14,495 bases of DNA from Candidatus Falkowbacteria bacterium CG02_land_8_20_14_3_00_36_14 (GTDB lineage: Bacteria; Patescibacteriota; Patescibacteriia; Patescibacteriales; UM-FILTER-36-11), in the NCBI GenBank assembly GCA_002781265.1, contig PETS01000043.1, positions 1 to 14,495 of the forward strand, written 5' to 3'. The notes under the pieces are model-generated. The model ran no database searches and was not told the DNA's origin. It saw only the letters and a program-made list of their open reading frames with translations. A program made the translations under genes and the position numbers. This document shows positions 6,993 to 13,413 of this stretch, one piece after another. Positions within the stretch are counted from its first letter, which is position 1, and each line of letters begins with the position of its first letter.

Positions 6993-8120
6993 TTAAATTA
7001 TTCTCACCACACCCTTATCTGCATCCACCTCTACTAAATCCCCATCTTTTAAAACTTGAGTGGCGATTTTCGTGCCGATGATGCACGGCTTTTTTAGCTC
7101 ACGGCACACGATAGCCGCATGGCTTAAAATACTACCCTCATCAGTAATTACTGCCAAACTATTTTTAATTAAATGGATATCGTCGGGGCGAGTCATAACC
7201 GCAACTAACACATACTTAGCTATTTTTTTATGTTTATAGAAAGTATGATTATATACTCTGCCCCTAGCTATCCCCGGATAAGCTATGTGGCCTTTTATGA
7301 TTTTAATTTTCTTTTTTTTATCTATAATGATAAAATTATTTTTGATAGTTTTTATTATATTTTTTTCTGTAAATATATATTCTCTATCGCCCTTTTCAAT
7401 ACAAAGATAAAGGTAGCCGCTTTTTCTTCTTTTTAATTCTTTAAATTTAGCTTTTGAAAGCTTATACTTTATTAGAAAGTTCTTTATTTCTTTTAATGTC
7501 AGACAACGTAATGAATCGCCGTCAAGACCAATTTTTTTGCCCATTGCTTCAAAAGATGACTTTATTAATCCCTCTAGTTTAGGATAAATTTCCGATATAT
7601 TATTTCTATCTTCTCCAATTCTATTTAATATTTTTTTCGGTAATTCGTTCGCGCTTTTTTCCATAAAATATCTCCAAAAGCAATTGTACACCCCTAATAT
7701 TAGATAATATCGGGGGGATATAATTGTTATTATTTTTAAACAATATTCCGGTCTTTTATTAATGTTTTTTTCTATAATATTTAAATCATCTTTAATTTTT
7801 TCATAAATTTTATTTATCGGCAAAAATAATTTTTTGTCATAATAATCTTTTCTTGTTTTTATTTTTTTTATAATTTTCTCTGTTTCAACGGCAATATAAC
7901 GCTCATTAAATAAGGTAGTGAATATATATTTGCCCCCTGTTGCCTTTCCGATCGCACCCACGGCCCTATAAGAAATGCCAAAATTTTTTTTAAATAATTT
8001 ATTATAAGCGACTGCCACGCAACTCATGGTAAATAAGCTTAAATATCTTTTACTGGCGGGGCGAAGACCGTATTTCTCTATAATATTGTTTAAAAATAAT
8101 AATTTTTTTCGCGCTGTCAT
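6993..8120 (-). CDS. PEP-utilising enzyme mobile (phosphohistidine) domain protein, copy 2 (short form)
   Basis: This 375-residue protein has a C-terminal mobile domain from about residue 275. It contains KGHIAYPGIARGRV, ITDEGSILSHAAIVCREL (His334), PCIIGT and DGDLVEVDADKG. The usual GG before the histidine motif is GS here and the Thr two residues before His is Leu-Ser, a deviation from the PEP-synthase signature that may alter catalysis, although the His remains. The N-terminal 270 residues are about 150 shorter than in copy 1 and begin MTARKKLLFLNNIIEKYGLRPASKRYL. They keep a helix pair ending KIGLDGDSLRCLTLKEIKNFL, equivalent to RLGLSAIQVKHILPQEMEAVL of copy 1. No ATP-grasp is seen. The start lies 14 bases after the stop of a decayed copy. 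The function is unknown. Confidence 0.82.
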   Translation of the reverse strand: MTARKKLLFLNNIIEKYGLRPASKRYLSLFTMSCVAVAYNKLFKKNFGISYRAVGAIGKATGGKYIFTTLFNERYIAVETEKIIKKIKTRKDYYDKKLFLPINKIYEKIKDDLNIIEKNINKRPEYCLKIITIISPRYYLILGVYNCFWRYFMEKSANELPKKILNRIGEDRNNISEIYPKLEGLIKSSFEAMGKKIGLDGDSLRCLTLKEIKNFLIKYKLSKAKFKELKRRKSGYLYLCIEKGDREYIFTEKNIIKTIKNNFIIIDKKKKIKIIKGHIAYPGIARGRVYNHTFYKHKKIAKYVLVAVMTRPDDIHLIKNSLAVITDEGSILSHAAIVCRELKKPCIIGTKIATQVLKDGDLVEVDADKGVVRII

Positions 8121-8134
8121 AAAGCAAAAGTTAT

Positions 8135-8242
8135 TTATTGATTTTTTTTATAATTTTTTTCTTTTAATATTCTCACCACACCCTTATCTGCGTCCACCTC
8201 CACTAAATCCCCGTCATGCAAAACTTGCGTAGCGATTTTATA
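8135..8242 (-). pseudogene. Orphan 3' end of a phosphohistidine-domain gene
   Basis: On the minus strand, bases 8242 to 8135 encode YKIATQVLHDGDLVEVDADKGVVRILK and a short Lys/Asn tail ending in TAA. This is the last part of the mobile domain found complete at 6993-8120, and at DNA level it is closest to that gene's own 3' end. Upstream the homology stops at about 8243 and an in-frame TGA follows at 8254-8252, so no start or catalytic histidine is left. It is a truncated duplicate. The neighbouring 8243-8286 shows no homology I can see and runs into the end of the nucleotidyltransferase gene. Confidence 0.8.
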
Positions 8243-8286
8243 TCCCCAAATTCATCCGCTTTCTTCTGCGCGTGATGCGGAATTTT

Positions 8287-8901
8287 TTAAGAATAGGATA
8301 TTTTTTCCAATATCCTTTTCTTTGACTTTGCCATTTTCTGCTCATTAATATTCAGATCTTTGATCCGGCGCGTGGCCTTAAGAAGATTTTTAAACTCTTT
8401 GTTGAGCTCGCTGAAATCGTATTTTTCAACAAATCCCGCATATTTCCGCCAATCAAATTCAGATAGGAGCGCCAAGCTGAAAATATCCAATTCGTCTTTT
8501 TGCCCCTTGGCCGAACCGCGGCGATTATGCCAAGCGTAAAGCTTAAGTAGGAGCAAAATCTCCGGCTCGGGAGCGGTAAACCCCTCTTTATTTTTGGAAT
8601 TTTTTTGTATTTCTTCAATCGGCATTCCCAGCTCCGAATAATACGGAACATAAATGTCTATATCAAAATTTCCTTCACTTACTTCATATTTCTTTAATCT
8701 GTTATTTTTCCGAATTTCGCCCGCTTCTTTCATTTTGGCTAAATTTTCATAGTCAACAATAATATCAATATCTTTTGATTTAAGACTCTTGGTGTATAAA
8801 AAAACCGCCCAGCCGCCGATGAGAATAAATTGGAATTTGTTTTTTAATTTTTGCAGGTATTCAAAACTTTTTTGAGTGATGAAATCATGATAAAATTGCA
8901 T
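8287..8901 (-). CDS. Nucleotidyltransferase-fold protein, AbiEii-like (toxin-type) candidate
   Basis: This 204-residue protein has the minimal nucleotidyltransferase signature. FILIGGWAVFLY (25-36) is followed by KSKDIDIIV (41-49), with Asp44 and Asp46 as the metal-binding pair, and NFDIDIYVP (79-86) supplies the third acidic strand. KLYAWHNRRGSAKGQKDELDI (120-140) resembles the Lys/Arg...KD-x-x-D stretch of AbiEii/AbiGii-like and related proteins. It lies downstream of a winged-helix protein of the AbiEi type on the same strand, the gene order of type IV AbiE toxin-antitoxin modules. The intervening 124 bp contain hairpin repeats, unlike the overlapping genes usual in such pairs. It is shorter than classical AbiEii (about 300 residues), so another nucleotidyltransferase family is possible. 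Its base composition is less AT-rich than the array genes. Confidence 0.75.
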   Translation of the reverse strand: MQFYHDFITQKSFEYLQKLKNKFQFILIGGWAVFLYTKSLKSKDIDIIVDYENLAKMKEAGEIRKNNRLKKYEVSEGNFDIDIYVPYYSELGMPIEEIQKNSKNKEGFTAPEPEILLLLKLYAWHNRRGSAKGQKDELDIFSLALLSEFDWRKYAGFVEKYDFSELNKEFKNLLKATRRIKDLNINEQKMAKSKKRILEKISYS

Positions 8902-8911
8902 ATTGTTTATT

Positions 8912-9017
8912 CCCCTGCGCCAAGAGCGCAGGGCGAATTAAGGAATAATTTTATTTACTTGGAAACCTAAGGGTTCCAAACCTTCCTAAACGGTTCCCTG
9001 TGGCAGAGACCGCAGGG
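8912..9017. repeat. Hairpin-rich interspersed repeat between the AbiE-like genes
   Basis: Three stems lie in the 124-bp gap: CCCTGCGC/GCGCAGGG at 8913-8933 (5-base loop), TTGGAAACC/GGGTTCCAA with one mismatch at 8959-8979, and CCCTGTGG/CCGCAGGG with one G-U pair at 8996-9017. The outer two hairpins share the CCCTG...GCAGGG frame, as if the unit were bounded by two related palindromes. There is no U-run suited to termination. It looks like a mobile palindromic repeat that has inserted between the two genes; a role in setting their relative expression is only a possibility. Confidence 0.6.
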
Positions 9018-9025
9018 TGAAACTA

Positions 9026-9613
9026 TTATAAAAATAATTTGTCCTTCAATGCTTTGATAAAATCCTTAGCATACCAATCTTTCATATTCCAAAGGTCAAC
9101 AAAAATTTGGATATCAGGAGCCAAAACGCCAAATTTTTGAAGATAGGCGTCGCTTTTTAATACGAATAAATTCGGTTCGCTTTTATTTTTAGAAAATCTA
9201 TTTTTTATTTTCTCTAAATCATCTCCTTCGGCGTAAACATAAACTTTGGCATAATCGGCCGGCGCATTCTGATATTTCATTATATATGCGCTGCAGCCGC
9301 TGAAAATTACGCCATTCGGCATTTCTCCCTCAATTTTAGCCGGACTTTTCGGAATATAAGTTTTATAAATAATTTCTTTTTCCATATTTCTCTGCGTCGC
9401 CCAAAGGTAAAGAAACTTTTCTGAATCAATAACGCGAAACCCCCTGCCGGTAACCTCAATGGCGCCGGCGGAACGGGGCGCTTTAAGCGCGTTAAAAACC
9501 GTGCTTAATGAAAAGCCGAATTTTACCGCTAAATCCTTCTGCCTGAATTTTGTTTCTTTTTTTTCAATAGCCCGATAAAGAATATCGCGCCAAATTATCT
9601 CTTTTTTTGTCAT
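9026..9613 (-). CDS. Winged-helix protein, AbiEi-like antitoxin/transcription regulator
   Basis: This 195-residue protein opens with a winged helix-turn-helix (about 5-62). In it KFRQKDLAVKFGFSLSTVFNAL forms the helix-turn-helix and GAIEVTGRGFRVID the wing. The C-terminal domain has VIFSGCSAYIMKY, AKVYVYAE and a closing IQIFVDLWNMKDWYAKDFIKAL, reminiscent of the AbiEi family C-terminal region. AbiEi proteins neutralise a partner nucleotidyltransferase and repress their own operon, and such a partner lies downstream at 8287-8901. The gene has its own sigma70-like promoter (9649-9677) overlapped by a perfect palindrome, which fits autoregulation. No clear Shine-Dalgarno sequence precedes the ATG at 9613. 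A plain transcription regulator remains possible. Confidence 0.72.
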   Translation of the reverse strand: MTKKEIIWRDILYRAIEKKETKFRQKDLAVKFGFSLSTVFNALKAPRSAGAIEVTGRGFRVIDSEKFLYLWATQRNMEKEIIYKTYIPKSPAKIEGEMPNGVIFSGCSAYIMKYQNAPADYAKVYVYAEGDDLEKIKNRFSKNKSEPNLFVLKSDAYLQKFGVLAPDIQIFVDLWNMKDWYAKDFIKALKDKLFL

Positions 9614-9643
9614 TTCGATTTTTTGATTAAAATATATGCTTCA

Positions 9644-9661
9644 TTTCTAATATATTAGAAA
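9644..9661. promoter_or_regulatory. Perfect 18-bp palindrome over the -10: operator candidate
   Basis: TTTCTAATATATTAGAAA is a perfect two-fold symmetric site and covers the whole -10 hexamer of the promoter for the winged-helix gene. A dimeric regulator bound here would block RNA polymerase. The natural candidate is the adjacent AbiEi-like protein, by analogy with AbiEi autoregulation at inverted repeats. Confidence 0.6.
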
Positions 9662-9677
9662 GTAATTTATTTGTCAA
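9649..9677 (-). promoter_or_regulatory. Sigma70-type promoter of the AbiE-like pair
   Basis: On the minus strand a consensus TTGACA (9677-9672) is followed after exactly 17 bases by TATATT (9654-9649, five of six consensus). The start of transcription would be near 9642, giving a leader of about 30 bases before the ATG at 9613. It is the best promoter match I see in the window. Confidence 0.7.
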
Positions 9678-9713
9678 TATTCAGAAACTGCCGCCTCATA
9701 CTGCATTAAGGAA

Positions 9714-11171
9714 CTATTTAATGATTCTAATAATTCCCTTATCCGCGTCCACCTCCACTAAATCCCCGTCTTTCAAAACCTTGGTAGCGATTTTCGTGCC
9801 GATGATACAGGGAATATTTAATTCCCTGGAGACGATAGCGGCGTGTGATGTTAGCCCTCCTTCATCCGTAATTATCGCTTTTGATTTTTTCATTAAAAAA
9901 ATAATATCTGGAGTAGTCATAGGTGTCGTTAAAATAAAATCTTTTTTTACTTTTTGAATACTATAATCATTTTGGTTTTTAATAATTAGCACTCTGCCTT
10001 TAACTTTCCCCGGACAAGCCACAATGCCTTTTATTTCAGAAATATTAACATCAATATCTTTCTTAATATTATTTATATAATCTTTAGCTTGCTTGCCCGT
10101 GATTAAATTTATTTTCTTTTTATCTGAATATATTACTAAATTTTTTCTTTTGTTTAAACTAGGTATTTTTTTCTTTTTTAATATTTTTATCATTTCGGCT
10201 GGCAACAACATGGCAGTTTCCTGCCATTTTATCTTCAATCTTCTGCCTATTTCTCTGAATATGAATTGATTAGTATAATGAAGATGATTTAAATTGCCTC
10301 TGATATAATCTTTATAATAAGTGCATAAGCCGGCGAACTCTATAGCTCTTTTAATTTGCAGTGTTGATTTTATATTTTTAATTGCTTTTTGAATTTTCTT
10401 TTTAAATATTTTCGGTTGATCTTTTAATTGTTTTAGTTCTTTTTTAATTTCAAAATTATCTTTTTTTATTAATTTATTTATCTTATTTCTTAATTCTTTA
10501 TTACTCAATGGCTTCATATCGCTATAGCCAATATTGAGCCATAAATATTTATTATAATAATTTTTTATTAATTTTTTTATAATAATATTATTTTTTACTT
10601 TTTTTATTTTTAACACTACTTCTAATAATTTAATCTCAGCTTTAGCTGTAAAACTTCTTTGGGAAGTTAAAAATAAATCTGCTAATATTTTTTCGTTATC
10701 TTTATTTTTAACTCTTGATATTACAAATTTTTCCAATTCCTTTATTAATTGCCGATTAACATTTCTAATCACCACTACAAGAGAAGTATGCTTAATATAA
10801 ACATTTGTTGATCTTTTATATAAATTTATCAGCTTATTTATGCTTAATTTTTTTAGATTTATTTTTTTTACATTCTCGCAAAAATTATTTAAATCGGTTG
10901 CTGTTTGTAATGCATATTTTTCCAATTTATTAATATAATTTCTGTTTTTCTTTACTTTTTCTAATATATAATTTCCTGCTTTTTCCAAGCTTTCTTTTTC
11001 TAAAAAACATTCTGTTTTTCCATTTTCACTAATAAAATATGCATAAACCGATGAAGAAAATAAATTATTTTTGAATACTAAACAGAAAATATAAAAATAA
11101 TATGGAAATACTTCTCTCTCCCATTCCCAAGTTAATTCTGGTATTTTTATTTTAATAATATTTTTAGCCAT
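9714..11171 (-). CDS. PEP-utilising enzyme mobile (phosphohistidine) domain protein, copy 3
   Basis: I place the start at the ATG at 11171 (MAKNIIKIKIPELTWEW, 485 residues). The frame is open further to a TTG at 11282, but that stretch runs through a palindromic repeat (about 11197-11219) and does not look coding. The C-terminal domain has GIVACPGKVKGRV, ITDEGGLTSHAAIVSREL with the phosphorylatable His at about residue 443, IPCIIGT and DGDLVEVDADKG. The N-terminal 370 residues are helical and match copy 1 in outline: a helix at LINLYKRSTNVYIKH, an NYYNKYLWLNIGY motif equivalent to HYKNYCWLPFDY, then a long Lys-rich coiled region and EIGRRLKIKWQETAMLLPAEM. It lacks a visible ATP-grasp domain. 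The stop lies 100 bases before the start of the winged-helix gene, which has its own promoter. The substrate is unknown. Confidence 0.83.
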   Translation of the reverse strand: MAKNIIKIKIPELTWEWEREVFPYYFYIFCLVFKNNLFSSSVYAYFISENGKTECFLEKESLEKAGNYILEKVKKNRNYINKLEKYALQTATDLNNFCENVKKINLKKLSINKLINLYKRSTNVYIKHTSLVVVIRNVNRQLIKELEKFVISRVKNKDNEKILADLFLTSQRSFTAKAEIKLLEVVLKIKKVKNNIIIKKLIKNYYNKYLWLNIGYSDMKPLSNKELRNKINKLIKKDNFEIKKELKQLKDQPKIFKKKIQKAIKNIKSTLQIKRAIEFAGLCTYYKDYIRGNLNHLHYTNQFIFREIGRRLKIKWQETAMLLPAEMIKILKKKKIPSLNKRKNLVIYSDKKKINLITGKQAKDYINNIKKDIDVNISEIKGIVACPGKVKGRVLIIKNQNDYSIQKVKKDFILTTPMTTPDIIFLMKKSKAIITDEGGLTSHAAIVSRELNIPCIIGTKIATKVLKDGDLVEVDADKGIIRIIK

Positions 11172-11196
11172 ATTATTTTTTACCCTATTTGTTATC

Positions 11197-11219
11197 TCGA
11201 TCCGCCAGCTAGCGGAGAG
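11197..11219. repeat. Small palindromic element upstream of copy 3
   Basis: TCTC-GAT-CCGC and GCGG-AGAGA pair around CAGCTA, forming a bulged GC-rich hairpin in otherwise AT-rich DNA. It creates the false N-terminal extension of the downstream frame (residues reading SLSASWRIEI). It resembles short dispersed palindromes and may instead shape the mRNA leader. Confidence 0.45.
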
Positions 11220-11282
11220 AGAGCCCTTTTTAATAGCTCTAAACTTTAATAATCTAAAAACTTTATTTGTCGTAATGATCAA

Positions 11283-11345
11283 AGGATCTTTCGACTTCGC
11301 GGAGTTTATCCCGTTGCATAACGAGAATACGCTCAGGATGACAAA
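11283..11345. repeat. Interspersed repeat containing the 'TTTCGACTTCGC...CTCAGGATGACA' sequence
   Basis: The outer parts, AGGATCTTTCGACTTCGC and GCTCAGGATGACA, are the two halves of a dispersed repeat I know from many bacterial genomes, where they are normally joined. Here about 30 bases separate them, able to fold as a hairpin (ATCCCGTT/AACGAGAAT with a G-U pair). It lies in the 85-bp gap between the broken copy 4 (stop at 11368) and the open frame of copy 3. Confidence 0.5.
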
Positions 11346-11367
11346 AAAAATTAAAATTATTTTACTT

Positions 11368-12500
11368 TTAAACTATTCTTACAATCCCCTTATACGCATC
11401 CACCTCAACCATATCCCTATCTTTCAAAACTTTAGTGGCAATTTTCGTGCCGACGATGCAGGGAATTCGCAGTTCTCTGGAAATTATTGCGGCATGTGAA
11501 GTTATGCCTCCATCGTCAGTTATGATTGCTTTAGCTTTTTTCATTATAGAAACATATGAAGGGTTGGTAAAATGAGCCACTAAAATATCTCTTTTTTTAA
11601 TTTTATAAAATCACTAGTTTTATTTATTATTTTAACTTTTCCTCTAGTTATACCCTTGAAAGCTGGCGTACCTACTATCGTTTTATAATTACTGCTTACT
11701 ACTTTGTATTTATTCCTTAATTTTTTTAATAATTTTTTGTCGTAAATAAAAATAAAATCTTTATTATTAAAATTTCTCCATGATATATATTCTCCTTTAG
11801 TTCTTTTTTTAATTTCATTAAATTTAAATAATTTATTTTCTTTCAAATAATCTATTATTTCTTTATTCGTTAAAGATAAAACATCTTCATATAAAATATT
11901 GGGATATTCTTTATTAAGTATAAAATATAATTGTTTATAAAAATCCCTGAAATATGACTGTGACAATTTCCAGATTTCAATTCTTTCGGTTCTAATATTC
12001 ACATAATTATGGATCAATCGGATTAATGATTTTAAATGGTAATTACCCGATAAATCATTTAATAAATTATTATATAATCTCTTATTTTTTACCGCACTCT
12101 TTCCAAGGGCATATATCTCTTTGATTTTATTTTTTGATTTTAATTTTCTAGCATCGTTTATAATGTCTTTTTTGCTTAATAATTTTTCCCTATAAGTGTA
12201 TTCATTTAAAAATTTATATTTATTTAATATATATTCGTAATCAATTTTATTGCCCATTCTCACTAAATCTAATTTATACTGCTGATACTTAAATATTATA
12301 CTGGGGTAAGCGACAATATTAAAAATTTCCATTCCTTTATTTTTATAATTTTTATATAATATTTCTTTTAATTTTGGCTCAAATATTTCTTCTATCAAAT
12401 ACGGGGTTATAAAATAAATGCTGAAATTTTTTACTGTTTTTATCCATTTTTTATAAACGGCTAATAATTCTTTTTTGCTTTTTATATTTTTCTTTATCAA
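11368..12500 (-). pseudogene. Broken phosphohistidine-domain gene, copy 4b
   Basis: Two frames make one gene body. Bases 12500-11580 encode SKKELLAVYKKWIKTVKNF and a helical region ending [18 protein letters not shown]. Bases 11580-11368 encode [36 protein letters not shown] with the catalytic His, then the domain end. Adding one G after the run of seven A (11592-11598, read on the minus strand) would give [15 protein letters not shown], the expected family sequence, so a one-base deletion is the likely lesion. Further erosion shows in [13 protein letters not shown] where the others have KDGDLVEVDADKG. At its 5' end it lacks the normal start and runs in from another paralogue fragment (12451-13050). 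It is very probably non-functional. Confidence 0.8.
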
Positions 12501-13050
12501 ATGTTTTTAGTTTTTTCTTCGCTTGGATAATAGTATAGGGATGAAGCTCTCCATAGCGGGAATAAATCCACTCGTATTCTTTAACATGACTGGCCAAATT
12601 ATCGGCATGCAATAAATCATATTCTTCTTTTTTATAAAAATTATCTTGAAGCGGCGTATTTAATCTGCTTAATAATTCGTTAGTTTTTTTAAAAGATAAT
12701 TTTAATAGTAATTTTTTAAATAAATTTTCTTCTACTTTATCTTCAATAATCTGGACTGAATATAGAACCGGAATATAGGATTGATAAGCTTCACAAAAAA
12801 CTGCTAAGTCGGATCTAACTGATTTTATTAATTTATTTTCTCTTTTATAGCACTCTTTTTTCACTTGCTTAAATTTATTTATATTTAACCATTCTTTATA
12901 TACTATGTTTTCAGACTGCTTCACTTCCTTTTTTGAAAAATAAAAATTACTATCTGCGATAACCACATTATCAATGTTTGTTTTCCCCTTAGCAAATTTT
13001 TTTAAATATTTTCTATTGCCATAGCCGGTTAAAATAAGTGATGCAAAAAA
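12451..13050 (-). pseudogene. N-terminal fragment of another phosphohistidine-family gene, copy 4a
   Basis: The open frame begins after a stop at about 13056-13058 and reads FFASLILTGYGNRKYLKKF, then NVVIADSNFYFSKKEV. It continues to RLNTPLQDNFYKKEEYDLL and HVKEYEWIYSRYGELHPYTI, and ends at 12451. A GTG at 12966 could start a 171-residue product, but upstream codons in the same frame also look coding, so the true start has been lost at the 13051 junction. The H-x(2)-Y-x-W motif here is the same element found in copies 1 and 3, and downstream DNA (copy 4b) contains the preceding helical segment again. The piece is therefore a remnant of a separate paralogue joined to 4b, shifted one frame in an A-rich tract near 12480. 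No histidine domain of its own remains. Confidence 0.65.
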
Positions 13051-13254
13051 GTGGATTTAGAGAAAGATTACCTGGGGCTGATCAATGTCAAAGCTTTTGA
13101 CGCCTGGCGATTTGTTGCCGATCTCCCTGATCGGACTCTTTTCTTGTCCGGTAGAGAACTTCTGATCTCCCTCGGCCTCAAAGATATTTATGAAAAGGCC
13201 AGATCTACGAACTTTGTCCGGAATTCAAAACCGGAGCAAAAATCAGCTAATACC
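13051..13254 (+). pseudogene. Plus-strand coding fragment of unknown protein
   Basis: A frame opening with GTG at 13051 reads DLEKDYLGLINVKAFDAW, RFVADLPDRTLFLSGREL and ISLGLKDIYEKA. These are balanced, protein-like residues in less AT-rich DNA, unlike a shadow frame; the minus strand here is closed by stops. After about residue 68 the frame turns into low-complexity Pro/Ser-rich sequence and runs through a terminator hairpin, so the true C-terminus is lost or was frameshifted. I do not recognise the family. It abuts the point where copy 4a loses its N-terminus, which suggests a rearrangement junction at about 13050. It is the only gene-like piece on this strand. Confidence 0.35.
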
Positions 13255-13285
13255 CCCTTACATCCCTCCTCTAATCCCCCATTTA

Positions 13286-13325
13286 GCCGGCAATGTATTT
13301 TTTTACTTGTCGGCCTTCTTTTTTT
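13286..13325 (+). terminator. Rho-independent terminator, plus strand
   Basis: GCCGGCAA (13286-13293) pairs with TTGTCGGC (13307-13314), eight pairs with one G-U, across a 13-base T-rich loop. CTTCTTTTTTT follows to 13325. It fits termination of the plus-strand fragment at 13051-13254 before the convergent CvpA gene. Confidence 0.5.
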
Positions 13326-13367
13326 AAAAAACCTTATTCTAAATTTTTAATTTACCTCACCCCAACC

Positions 13368-13385
13368 ACCTGCCTGCCGGCAGGT
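13368..13385. repeat. CCTGCCGGCAGG-type palindrome
   Basis: ACCTGCC-TGCC-GGCAGGT forms a 7-bp hairpin, with the perfect 12-bp palindrome CCTGCCGGCAGG as an alternative pairing. It lies 29 bp past the CvpA stop. It could help terminate that transcript, but no U-run follows on the minus strand. Such GC-rich palindromes are common as dispersed elements in small AT-rich genomes. Confidence 0.5.
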
Positions 13386-13413
13386 CTACCTATAAAGGAT
13401 AAAGGGAATGAAA

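Noticed and set aside
8352..8651. 99-codon minus-strand frame inside the nucleotidyltransferase gene
   Set aside because: It is a different frame of the same strand; the nucleotidyltransferase frame carries the GGW...DID motif and this one has no recognisable feature.
9649..9661. Palindrome as a chance product of AT-rich DNA only
   Set aside because: Chance is possible for TATATA cores, but an 18-bp perfect symmetry exactly over the -10 of the best promoter in the window is better explained as an operator.
11172..11282. N-terminal extension of phosphohistidine copy 3 from a TTG start
   Set aside because: The extension runs through a palindromic element, starts with a weak codon and has no family similarity; ATG at 11171 gives a start comparable with the paralogues.
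13255..13350. C-terminal continuation of the plus-strand frame
   Set aside because: It is low-complexity Pro/Ser sequence and crosses a terminator hairpin with a T-run, so it is unlikely to be coding.
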